This document shows, one piece after another, positions 50,163 to 57,883 of a DNA stretch of 64,000 nucleotides. Where the stretch lies: assembly GCA_959019945.1 (NCBI GenBank), contig CAUEQD010000007.1, forward strand, positions 1-64,000, written 5' to 3'. Under the pieces are notes generated by a model. It was not told where the DNA came from. It was given only the letters and a program-made list of their open reading frames with translations, and did not search any database. Source of the stretch: an uncultured Collinsella sp. (GTDB lineage: Bacteria > Actinomycetota > Coriobacteriia > Coriobacteriales > Coriobacteriaceae). The position numbers and the translations under genes are program-made. Every line of letters begins with the position of its first letter. Position 1 is the first letter of the stretch.

Positions 50163-51734
50163 CTAGCCGAGCTTCCTCAGATAATGGAAGTCACTCGTGT
50201 CATCGCCGGTGAACGCCCCGTGCAGCTCGTCGATAATGTCGGCGGTAGAAGTCATCTGCTGGTACATGTCGGCGCTTGTGACCCAGACGTTGCCGTTCTT
50301 CACGGCTTTGAACTGCGACAATAGCGCGTTTTTGCTTACGAAGTCGCTCAAGGTGGCAACCGATTCGTCGATGGTGCCGTTGTAGACTATGATGTCGGCA
50401 TCCTTCGCCGTCGCATAGAAGCGCTCCATTTCGAGCGTTACTGACGAACCTGACGTCGACGCCGTCTGTGCGTCATCGAGCGCGTAGCTGCCGCCTGCGA
50501 GCTCGATCATCTGCGCCACGTAGTCGCCCCTCCGCCGCGTGACGGCGGCCCCGTTCGAGTTAATGTAGAAATACGCCACGGTTTTACCTGACGACGCGAG
50601 CCCCGACGTTTGCTCGACGCGGGCCTTCTGCTCGTTGAACAGGTGCGCGGCCTCCTCTTCCTTGTCGAACAGGACGCCGAAAAGCTTAATCCACTCGACG
50701 CGTCCGAGTGCTTCGGGCTCGCTCGACGACTGTTCGGTGAGCACGACGAGCCCGAGCTTCTGCAGCTTTTCCTTCACATCGGGCGTGTGGTTGATCATGG
50801 TGTTCTCGATGGCGAGCGTGCAGCCTGAGGCCGATATTCGCTCGTAGTCGGGCGCGCTGTACTTGCCGCCGTAGGCGATCGCCCCACTTTCGAGCGCGCT
50901 TTTGAAGCCCGCGACCGAGCAATCGTCGGCCTTCGTGCCCGACATTAAGATATTGTCGTTCGCATCGAGCGCGTCGACCAGGCACATCGTCGCCGACGAC
51001 ACGAGGTACACCTTGTCGGCGGGGCGTCTTATGACCGCGATGTCGGAGCTCAACCCGTCAGGTACCTTCGCATCTTGCGGCACCACGAGGAAGCGCTCCC
51101 CGTTCGAAACGCAGATAAGCCGCAAGCCGCCTTCGAACTCGTCGACAGTGAAGTGCTTGGCGTATTCAAGCTGAAGCGCCCCCGTCGGCTCCCAGCCGCA
51201 GCCCAAATCAGCGTTGTGGAAGTCGGCCGCGGCGCTTGATGCCGTTCCCGCAGGGGAGCCGCCGCTTGCATCGTCGCCCGATTTCTCCTTCATGGTGGAT
51301 GAGTCGAAGTGGAGCGTGTAGTCGATGGTGTGCGGCGTCGACATGGCGACGGTCTCGGCCGACACGGCGATGTCCTCGTCGAGCGTGACGGGTATCTCGA
51401 ACGTGGAGTTGCCGCCGTCGTTTACGGGCGCGTAGTCCACGCCGTCGACGGTCATCTTGTCGTAGTTCGAACTCGACCAGGTGATGGTCGCGGTGTAGGT
51501 GTCGCCATCCTTCACAATTGTGGTGGGCGAGGCGATGCTTGCGCGCCCTGACCCGCCGGAAAGCGAGACGCTCACAGTGTATTCCTGAGAGCCCGCCGTG
51601 GCACCGGTCACGTTCGGGCTCGCACTGCACCCCGCGAAGGGAAGCGCGAGCAGGGCGACGAGAACGCAGGCGATCGCGCGCGCCGCGATGCTGCGGCGCT
51701 TCCTGTTTTCCCCCTTGGGAAGAATCGACCGCAT
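50163..51734 (-). CDS. Substrate-binding lipoprotein with extra N-terminal beta-rich domain
   Basis: 523 aa. The signal peptide has the lipobox LPFAGC (Cys36). Residues ~50-145 form a domain with alternating beta pattern (YTATITWSSSNYDKMTVDG, STFEIPVTLDED, TIDYTLHFDSS) that is also found in the neighbouring small lipoprotein. A class III periplasmic-binding-protein module for FecCD/BtuC systems follows (residues ~195-520; KLGLVVLTEQSSSEPEALGRVEWIKLFG, GNVWVTSADMYQQM). The ligand could be a corrinoid, haem or metal chelate; the B12 riboswitch at the operon start favours a corrinoid or cobalt link. It follows the small lipoprotein by 4 nt. Confidence 0.85.
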   Translation of the reverse strand: MRSILPKGENRKRRSIAARAIACVLVALLALPFAGCSASPNVTGATAGSQEYTVSVSLSGGSGRASIASPTTIVKDGDTYTATITWSSSNYDKMTVDGVDYAPVNDGGNSTFEIPVTLDEDIAVSAETVAMSTPHTIDYTLHFDSSTMKEKSGDDASGGSPAGTASSAAADFHNADLGCGWEPTGALQLEYAKHFTVDEFEGGLRLICVSNGERFLVVPQDAKVPDGLSSDIAVIRRPADKVYLVSSATMCLVDALDANDNILMSGTKADDCSVAGFKSALESGAIAYGGKYSAPDYERISASGCTLAIENTMINHTPDVKEKLQKLGLVVLTEQSSSEPEALGRVEWIKLFGVLFDKEEEAAHLFNEQKARVEQTSGLASSGKTVAYFYINSNGAAVTRRRGDYVAQMIELAGGSYALDDAQTASTSGSSVTLEMERFYATAKDADIIVYNGTIDESVATLSDFVSKNALLSQFKAVKNGNVWVTSADMYQQMTSTADIIDELHGAFTGDDTSDFHYLRKLG

Positions 51735-51738
51735 GGCG

Positions 51739-52272
51739 TTACTTCAGTGCGTCGGCGCGCAGATCGACGCCGGCGGATTCGAATACGAGCGTGCGGTCGT
51801 ACCACCGCTCCCTTTTAATGCTCCACGCGGCGCAGGCGGTGTCCTCGTCGAGCGCATCAACGGGCACGTCGTAGGTGTACTTGCCTTCCGCGTTTTCCAC
51901 ATAGGGGATGAAGTCGGCCTCGCTCGCGGCGGCAGCCTCGTCGCCCGTGCCCATGAAGAGCTTGCCGTAGCCCGTGCCGGAAAGTGTCATCACGCAGTGC
52001 ATGGAGCCGTTTTCCACGATGAGCTGGGCATCCACAATCCTGAACATGTTCGAGCTGGAATCTACGGTGATCGGATAGGTGCCGTCGGCCACCTTGTCGG
52101 CGGTGATGGGGGCAGCGCTTGCGCCCTCGGGCGCATCGGCCGCCTGTTCGGTCTTTTCCTGGGAATCGGCATCGCTTGCCTTTGCGCTGTCGATTGAATT
52201 TCCGCCGCAGCCGGCGAGCGAGAACGCGAAAAGCGCCGCCGACAGGGCGAAGGCGAGGGTTTTCTTCAACAT
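51739..52272 (-). CDS. Small lipoprotein with NEAT-like/beta-sandwich domain
   Basis: 177 aa. Signal peptide with lipobox SLAGC (Cys22), then a Ser/Asp/Ala-rich linker and one domain (ADGTYPITVDSSSNMF, MTLSGTGYGKLFMGT, YTYDVPVDALDED, WYDRTLVFES). The spacing parallels the N-terminal domain of the binding protein encoded next. NEAT-like haem-binding domains have a comparable start (DGxY.I.V), but key haem residues cannot be assigned, so 'NEAT-like' is only a suggestion. ATG 52272 has AAAGGA 9 nt upstream; the longer frame before it is not signal-like. Confidence 0.75.
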   Translation of the reverse strand: MLKKTLAFALSAALFAFSLAGCGGNSIDSAKASDADSQEKTEQAADAPEGASAAPITADKVADGTYPITVDSSSNMFRIVDAQLIVENGSMHCVMTLSGTGYGKLFMGTGDEAAAASEADFIPYVENAEGKYTYDVPVDALDEDTACAAWSIKRERWYDRTLVFESAGVDLRADALK

Positions 52273-52417
52273 GGAGGGGGTTCCTTTCAATCGCTTCGAC
52301 CGCCCGCGCCGTGCGGTGGGCGGGCGGGATGCGAATGCAACGGGCATGCGCCGTCAGTCGGGGAAGGCGCATGCCCGTTGCACGGGGACGCGACCGGCGC
52401 CCCCGTGCGCGGCGAGT

Positions 52418-53344
52418 TTACAGCTTGGCGATGGCGTCGTCCACGTGCGCGACGTAGATGTCGTCGACCGCGACGTTCTGTCCCAGACCCTGGAGCAGGC
52501 ACGTCACTTCGAAGCCGGCAGCCACGAACTTCGCAGCCCAGCTGTCGGGGTCGGTCTCGTCTGCCATGTCGTTGTTCGCGTGGTCGCCCGCGACCACCAT
52601 GAACGGCGCGAGCACGGCCTTCTTGTAGCCTGCGGCGCTCGCGGCGGCGATAACATCCTCGCAGGTCGGTTCAGCCTCGACGGTGCCGACGAAGAACTGC
52701 GTCAAGCCCTCGTTCTTAAACACTTCCTGCATCTTGGCATAGTCGGCGTTGGAATCGGCTTCGGTGCCGTGGCCCATGAGGCACAGCGCCGTCTTGCCGT
52801 CGTCGAAGGACGCCATGTTCTCCTTAATGGCTGCGGCCACCTTCTTGTAGTCGTCGTCGGAGGTGAGCAGCGGGTCGCCGAGCGAGATTTTGTCGAACTT
52901 GTCGGCGTACTTGTCGAGCTCGTCTTTCACGTCGGTGTATTCCAGGCCACCCATGAGATGCGTCGGCTGCACGACGATTTCCTTCACGCCGTCTTCCACG
53001 CAGCGGTCGAGCGCCTCGGTCATGTTGTCGATCGTGATGCCGTCGCGCTTCTTCAGCTTGTCGATGATGATCTGCGCGGTGAAGGCGCGGCGGATGTCGT
53101 AGTCCTGCCAGTACTTCTCGCGGATAGCGTCTTCGATGGCGCCGATGGTGATGTGGCGCGAGTCGTTGTAGCTCGTGCCGAAGCTCGTGACGAGGATGAC
53201 CGGCTTCACGGCCTTCTCCTTTTCACTCGATTTCTCGGAACTCGCGGAGGTGCTGGAGCAGCCCGCGAGCGCGACTCCGGCGAGCGCGACGACTCCGGTT
53301 GCTGCGGCGCCCATGAAGCCGCGGCGTGACATCTGGTCGGACAT
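52418..53344 (-). CDS. cbiK: Sirohydrochlorin cobaltochelatase CbiK, exported Tat lipoprotein form
   Basis: 308 aa. The N-terminus has a twin-arginine motif (SRRGFMG, Arg7-Arg8), a hydrophobic stretch and the lipobox LAGC (Cys29), so the protein should be exported folded and lipid-anchored. The mature part is CbiK: ILVTSFGTSYNDSR, VKEIVVQPTHLMGG, CLMGHGTEADSN and PFMVVAGDHANND, with the candidate metal-binding His residues. CbiK normally inserts Co2+ into sirohydrochlorin in the cytoplasm; a periplasmic, haem-binding CbiK is known from Desulfovibrio. AAAGGAA precedes ATG 53344. It is the first gene of the riboswitch-led operon. Confidence 0.88.
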   Translation of the reverse strand: MSDQMSRRGFMGAAATGVVALAGVALAGCSSTSASSEKSSEKEKAVKPVILVTSFGTSYNDSRHITIGAIEDAIREKYWQDYDIRRAFTAQIIIDKLKKRDGITIDNMTEALDRCVEDGVKEIVVQPTHLMGGLEYTDVKDELDKYADKFDKISLGDPLLTSDDDYKKVAAAIKENMASFDDGKTALCLMGHGTEADSNADYAKMQEVFKNEGLTQFFVGTVEAEPTCEDVIAAASAAGYKKAVLAPFMVVAGDHANNDMADETDPDSWAAKFVAAGFEVTCLLQGLGQNVAVDDIYVAHVDDAIAKL

Positions 53345-53401
53345 GGTTTTTCCTTTCCTCGGTTTGCCGGTCCCCCGGCGACAGTTGCTTGTCGGCACAA
53401 G

Positions 53402-53430
53402 CGAAAGAAAAGCGCACCCCTCGGGGTTCA
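53402..53430 (-). terminator. Terminator-like hairpin between riboswitch and cbiK
   Basis: On the minus strand ACCCCGAGGGGT is followed by GCGCTTTTCTTTC. It lies after the riboswitch aptamer and before cbiK and could be the expression platform that stops transcription when B12 is bound. Confidence 0.55.
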
Positions 53431-53465
53431 CAAGGAGCTAACGCCACGGCGATGCCGTGAGGAAA

Positions 53466-53585
53466 AGGCGAAGCAGTCTGGCTTGGGGCGCGAGGCGGTT
53501 CGCCCGCGCGTCCTATACAGTAATGTCCCTTGCCCAGGATTCCCACCTGGTTCCCTCCGCAAGCCAGCGCAGGCTGTGCGGGCGC
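53466..53585 (-). promoter_or_regulatory. Cobalamin riboswitch (minus strand)
   Basis: On the minus strand the core reads GAGGGAACCAGGTGGGAA, then TCCTGGGCAAGGGACATTAC and TGTA (plus coordinates 53516-53557). This matches the conserved cobalamin aptamer pattern of GG-GAA, GGTG-AA-TCC and the ACTG (B12-box-like) element. The closing helix CTGGCTTG (53560-53567) pairs with CAAGCCAG (53478-53485). It controls the cbiK-lipoprotein-ABC operon. Confidence 0.85.
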
Positions 53586-53802
53586 CGCGCCGGTCATTTC
53601 CTTTTATCCGATTGTCATATGCTCGTTGCCGAAACTTTTACTATGATAGTGGGCACTTGTGAACGTGTCAAAGCCAGGGCGGGCGGCATTGCGCCTCCTG
53701 CCTGCGTATTTGCGCCGATTGCCGCCGCAGACGCCGTGTTTTGCCCGCTGCGCGAAGGGCGGCGTAAACGGTTGCGATGAGAAACGGGAAGGGAAGGCTC
53801 GG

Positions 53803-54594
53803 ATGATTCATATCGTTGGCGCAGGCTCGGGCGCCGCCGACCTTATCACGCTGCGCGGGGCGCGCCTTCTGCGCGCGGCCGACGTGGTCGTTTGGGCGGG
53901 AAGCCTTGTGAACCCCGAGCTGCTCGCTGAGTGCAAGGAATCCTGCATCGTCTACGACAGCGCGCACATGACCTTGGAGGAAGTGCTCGACGTGATGTGC
54001 GCGGCAGATGCGCGGGGCGAGGAAGTGGTGCGCCTGCACACGGGCGACCCGTGCCTGTACGGCGCCATCCAGGAGCAGATGGACGCGCTCGACGCGCGCG
54101 GCGTGGACTACGAGGTGGTGCCCGGCGTGTCGAGCTTTTGCGGTGCCGCGGCGGCACTTCGCCAGGAATACACGCTGCCGGGAATCAGCCAGTCGGTCGT
54201 GATCACGCGGCTTTCCGGACGCACCCCCATGCCCGCGGGCGAGGGCATGCGCATCATGGCGGAAAGCGGCTCGACTATGGTCATCTTCCTGAGCTCGGGT
54301 ATGCTTGCCGAGCTTTCCGCCGAGCTTTTGGCCGCGGGCCGCAACTCCGACGAGCCGGCGGCGCTCGTGTACAAGGCGACCTGGCCTGAGGAGCGCGTGG
54401 TGCGCTGCACAGTGGGCACGCTCGCCGATGCGGGCGCGCGAGAGGGCATCGACCGCACGGCGCTCGTGGTGGTGGGCCGCGTGCTCGGAGCTCGCGGCGG
54501 GCTTGCGCACGACGGCGCGCAAGCGGAGTCGTACGAGCGCAGCAAGCTTTACGACCCTTCGTTTGCCACGGGGTATCGGAAGGCGAGCAGCTAG
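53803..54594 (+). CDS. cbiF: Precorrin-4/cobalt-precorrin-4 C11-methyltransferase
   Basis: 263 aa. A SAM-dependent tetrapyrrole methylase: start motif IHIVGAGSGAADLITLRG, GDPCLYGAIQEQMDAL, the CbiF-type VVPGVSSFCGAAAALRQEYTLP, and PAALVYKATWPEERVVRCT. It methylates C11 of the corrin precursor. AAGGGAAGG precedes ATG 53803. It opens the + strand biosynthesis operon, divergent from the riboswitch. In the 200 bp upstream I see no second riboswitch and no convincing promoter. Confidence 0.93.
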   Translation: MIHIVGAGSGAADLITLRGARLLRAADVVVWAGSLVNPELLAECKESCIVYDSAHMTLEEVLDVMCAADARGEEVVRLHTGDPCLYGAIQEQMDALDARGVDYEVVPGVSSFCGAAAALRQEYTLPGISQSVVITRLSGRTPMPAGEGMRIMAESGSTMVIFLSSGMLAELSAELLAAGRNSDEPAALVYKATWPEERVVRCTVGTLADAGAREGIDRTALVVVGRVLGARGGLAHDGAQAESYERSKLYDPSFATGYRKASS

Positions 54595-54595
54595 C

Positions 54596-55780
54596 GTGGC
54601 CTTCGAGCACTACATATATACCGGGACGACCCGCCTGCGCTGCGGCTATACCACGGGGAGCTGCGCCGCGCTCGCGGCGAAGGCGGCCTGCGAGATGCTC
54701 TTGTCACGAAAGCCCGTCGGCCGCGTGTCGATCGTCACCCCCGGCGGGCTGCCCGTCGAGACGGACGTGGTCGATGCATACATCGGCGAGGGGTGCGCCC
54801 AGTGCGCCGTGCGAAAGGATGCAGGCGACGACGCCGATGTGACCGACGGCGTGCTCGTGTACGCGCGCGTGGAACATGCGGGGTCGGGCACGGGTACTGC
54901 GGGCAGCAAGGACGTGCCCGCGCACGAATCGGAAGTTTCCGTCGATGGCGGCGTGGGCGTGGGGCGCGTGACGTTGCCCGGGCTCGAGCAGCCGGTGGGG
55001 GCGGCCGCCATCAACGCGACGCCGCGCGCGATGATTACTTCGGCGGTGCGTGAGGTGTGCGCCGCGCACGGCTTTTCTGGAAACATTGCTGTGACGATTT
55101 CGGTACCCGAGGGTGTGGCCCTTGCCGAAAAGACCTTCAACCCGCACCTGGGGATAGAGGACGGCATCTCCATCCTGGGAACGACGGGCATCGTCGAGCC
55201 GCGCAGCCTCGCTGCCTTGCGTGACAGCATCGAGCTCGAGATTCGGCAGCATGCGGCTATGGGGCGGCGCGGAGTCGTGCTCACGCCCGGCAACTACGGC
55301 GGGCAGTTCATCTCGGGGCATTTCCACCTAAACGGTGCGCCGGTGGTCTTCATCTCCAACTTTGTGGGCGATGCGATTGATTGCTGCGTTCGCGAGGGAT
55401 TCACCAATGTCCTTCTTGTGGGACACATCGGCAAGCTGGTGAAGGTCGCTGGCGGCATCATGGACACCCATTCGCGTACCGCCGACTGCCGCGCGGAGAT
55501 TCTGGCCGCCCACGCGGCCTTGGCCGGCGCGGGCGCGAAGACCGTGCGCGAGATCATGTCGTCGGTCACGACCGCGGCGGCGCTCGAGGTAATCGAGGCC
55601 GCCGGCGTGTGGGACGCTGCGCGCGCTTCGCTCGCTGCGGCAATCGAGGACAGGTTGCGCCGTCGCGCGGCGGGCGCATGCGACATCGCCGCGGTCGTGT
55701 TCGACGCCGAGCGCCGCGAGCTTTTCCGCACGTCGGGCGCCGATGCAGTCATCGGGGAATTGGGGGCGACCTATGAGTAA
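54596..55780 (+). CDS. cbiD: Cobalt-precorrin-5B C1-methyltransferase CbiD
   Basis: 394 aa. Family motifs: LRCGYTTGSCAALAAKAA at the start, VSIVTPGGLPVE, FNPHLGIEDGISILGTTGIVEPRS, VLTPGNYG and LLVGHIGKLVKVAGG. It methylates C1 in the anaerobic corrin pathway. It starts with GTG 54596, one base after the cbiF stop, without a strong ribosome binding site, so translational coupling is likely. Its end overlaps the truncated cbiL by 8 nt. Confidence 0.93.
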   Translation: MAFEHYIYTGTTRLRCGYTTGSCAALAAKAACEMLLSRKPVGRVSIVTPGGLPVETDVVDAYIGEGCAQCAVRKDAGDDADVTDGVLVYARVEHAGSGTGTAGSKDVPAHESEVSVDGGVGVGRVTLPGLEQPVGAAAINATPRAMITSAVREVCAAHGFSGNIAVTISVPEGVALAEKTFNPHLGIEDGISILGTTGIVEPRSLAALRDSIELEIRQHAAMGRRGVVLTPGNYGGQFISGHFHLNGAPVVFISNFVGDAIDCCVREGFTNVLLVGHIGKLVKVAGGIMDTHSRTADCRAEILAAHAALAGAGAKTVREIMSSVTTAAALEVIEAAGVWDAARASLAAAIEDRLRRRAAGACDIAAVVFDAERRELFRTSGADAVIGELGATYE

Positions 55781-56006
55781 AGGCGTGCTGTACGGGGTAG
55801 GCCGCGCAATCGGCTGGCCGGGGACGAAGGTGGTCATGAAGGCGCGCCGCTCGCTTGCGGACATGAAGCGCATCCTTCGCGAGGAGGGCGCCTTCGACGG
55901 TGCCGAGCTCGTAGAGGACTGTGGGCTTCCGGGCGAGCGCGTGTACCGCTCGCTCGACGATGTGCCCGATCGGGGCAGCTACTTCTCGACGATGGTGGTG
56001 CGCTAG
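55773..56006 (+). pseudogene. cbiL: Truncated cobalt-precorrin-2 C20-methyltransferase (CbiL) with internal deletion
   Basis: 77 codons, normal family length about 230. The first ten residues (MSKGVLYGVG) match the start of CbiL/CobI. The sequence then jumps to RAIGWPGTKVVMK and the typical C-terminus VEDCGLPGERVYRSLDDVP and YFSTMVVR. About 150 central codons, including the SAM-binding and GDP-type loop region, are missing, and the frame is kept. The protein cannot be a working methyltransferase. Upstream and downstream genes are intact and still overlap or abut, so the operon structure survived the deletion. Confidence 0.85.
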
Positions 56007-57140
56007 ATGAGGGTTTCCTGCATAGCGTTCACTGAGAGGGGGTATGCGTTGGCGGAGCGCACCGCACGCGCGCTTTCCGATTGCGCGCAGACAGGTGAAG
56101 ATGACCCTGGCTGGGACGTTTCCGTTTCGCGCGGGTTCGGCGAGGGGAAGGTCGACCTGCGCGCATGGACGGCGCTCGCGTGGGAAGCGTCGGACGCGCT
56201 TCTGTTCGTGGGCGCGGCGGGCATCGCCGTGCGGGCGATCGCGCCGCATGTCGCCTCGAAGGCAAACGATCCCGCGGTTGTGGCGATCGACGAGGCGGGG
56301 CGCTTTGCCGTCCCGCTTTTGTCGGGGCATTTGGGCGGTGCGAACGAGCTTGCGCAAACTGTGGCACGCGCGGCAGGGGCCATCCCCGTCATCACCACGG
56401 CGACCGACGTCCGCGGCGTGTGGGCGGTGGATACGTGGGCGCGCTGTGCGGGGCTCCCCGTTTCGAATCCCGAGGCCATCAAGCGAGTGTCGGCGCGGCT
56501 GCTTTCTGGCGGGCGCGTGGCGCTCTATTCCGACATGCCGATTTCGGGACAACCGCCTGAGGGAGTTGACATTGCGTCCGACCGCGCTCGGGCCGATATC
56601 GTCGTGTCGCCGTTTGCTGGCGCGAATGAAGGTGCGTCCGTTCGCGTGGCGGAGACAACGGGCAAGGTCGTGCCCGCCGGTGAGACGGGGAAGCCGGCGG
56701 GCGTGCGGGCGCAGGCGCCTGCGCCCGAGCCGCTTCGCCTTGTCGTGCCCTGCATCGTTGCGGGCATAGGGTGCCGTCGCGGTGCGTGCGCCGAAGCGAT
56801 CGAGGAGGCGTTTCTTCTCGCGTGCGGGCAGGCGGGTATCTCGCCTTCGGCCGTGCGCAAGGCGGCGACGATTGACGTGAAGGCGCACGAGGAGGGTCTG
56901 CTCGCCTTCTGCCGCGCGCGCAATAATCCGCTTGCGACGTATTCCGCAGATGAGTTGTCGCAAGTCGAAGGCAGCGTTTCGCCATCTGATTTCGTGCGCG
57001 CGACGGTGGGGGTTGACAACGTGTGCGAGCGCGCGGCGCTCGCGGACGGGGGCAAACTTATCTTCCCGAAGCTCGCTCATGGCGGCGTGACCGTCGCGTT
57101 TTCCAAAGTATCTATCGAACTTTCGTTTAAGGAGCGGTGA
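56007..57140 (+). CDS. cbiG: Cobalt-precorrin-5A hydrolase CbiG
   Basis: 377 aa. The N-terminal and central CbiG domains have LLFVGAAGIAVRAIAPHVASK and VPLLSGHLGGANELA. A Pro/Ala-rich linker leads to the C-terminal CbiG_C domain (LVVPCIVAGIGCRRGACAEAIEEAF). The enzyme opens the delta-lactone and releases acetaldehyde, the step that contracts the ring. ATG 56007 directly follows the truncated cbiL stop; the stop overlaps cbiH by one base. Confidence 0.92.
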   Translation: MRVSCIAFTERGYALAERTARALSDCAQTGEDDPGWDVSVSRGFGEGKVDLRAWTALAWEASDALLFVGAAGIAVRAIAPHVASKANDPAVVAIDEAGRFAVPLLSGHLGGANELAQTVARAAGAIPVITTATDVRGVWAVDTWARCAGLPVSNPEAIKRVSARLLSGGRVALYSDMPISGQPPEGVDIASDRARADIVVSPFAGANEGASVRVAETTGKVVPAGETGKPAGVRAQAPAPEPLRLVVPCIVAGIGCRRGACAEAIEEAFLLACGQAGISPSAVRKAATIDVKAHEEGLLAFCRARNNPLATYSADELSQVEGSVSPSDFVRATVGVDNVCERAALADGGKLIFPKLAHGGVTVAFSKVSIELSFKER

Positions 57141-57883
57141 TGGGAAAGCTCTTCGTGGTGGGGATCGGCCCGGGCGGCCCCGACGGCATGACGATTGCGG
57201 CTCGGCGCGCGCTCGAGGCGGCCGACATCGTTGTTGGGTACACGAAATACGTGGAGCTCGCGCTCGCCGCCGTGCCCGACGCGGCGCATCTCGCGACGCC
57301 GATGATGCACGAGGTCGAACGATGCCGCCTGGCGCTTTCGCGCGCGCAGAGCGGAGAAGCCGTGGCGCTCGTGTGCAGCGGTGACGCGGGCGTGTACGGC
57401 ATGGCGAGCCCCGTGCTGGAGCTTGCGGAGGACTACCCCGATGTAGACGTGGAAGTTATCGCCGGGGCCACCGCGGCTCAGAGCGGGTCGGCGGTGCTCG
57501 GCGCCCCGCTTGCCCACGACTTCGCGGTCGTGTCGCTCTCCGACCTGCTCACGCCATGGGAGGTCATCGAGCGCAGGCTCGCCGCCGTGGCGAGCGCCGA
57601 CTTCTGCATCTGTTTGTACAACCCGCGCAGCAGAAAGCGCGCCGACAGGCTCTCACGCGCGGCGAAGATTATGCTCGAATGGAAGGCCCCCGACACGCTC
57701 TGCGGCTGGGTACGCAACATCGGGCGCGAGGGGCAGCAGTCGGGCATGTGTAGGCTCTCTGAGCTGGGGGAGATCGACGCCGACATGTTCACCACCGTGT
57801 TCGTCGGCAACGCGAACACGAAGCTCGTAGGCGGCCGTATGGTCACGCCGCGCGGGTATCGGGAGATTCCATGCGAAAGGTAA
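57140..57883 (+). CDS. cbiH: Precorrin-3B/cobalt-factor III C17-methyltransferase CbiH
   Basis: 247 aa. Tetrapyrrole methylase with LFVVGIGPGGPDGMT, the CbiH/CobJ-typical IVVGYTKYVEL, VCSGDAGVYGMA, FCICLYNPRSRKR and TTVFVGNANT. It carries out C17 methylation and ring contraction. AAGGAG lies 5 nt before ATG 57140; GTG 57137 is in frame but less well placed. It overlaps cbiET by 13 nt. Confidence 0.93.
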   Translation: MGKLFVVGIGPGGPDGMTIAARRALEAADIVVGYTKYVELALAAVPDAAHLATPMMHEVERCRLALSRAQSGEAVALVCSGDAGVYGMASPVLELAEDYPDVDVEVIAGATAAQSGSAVLGAPLAHDFAVVSLSDLLTPWEVIERRLAAVASADFCICLYNPRSRKRADRLSRAAKIMLEWKAPDTLCGWVRNIGREGQQSGMCRLSELGEIDADMFTTVFVGNANTKLVGGRMVTPRGYREIPCER

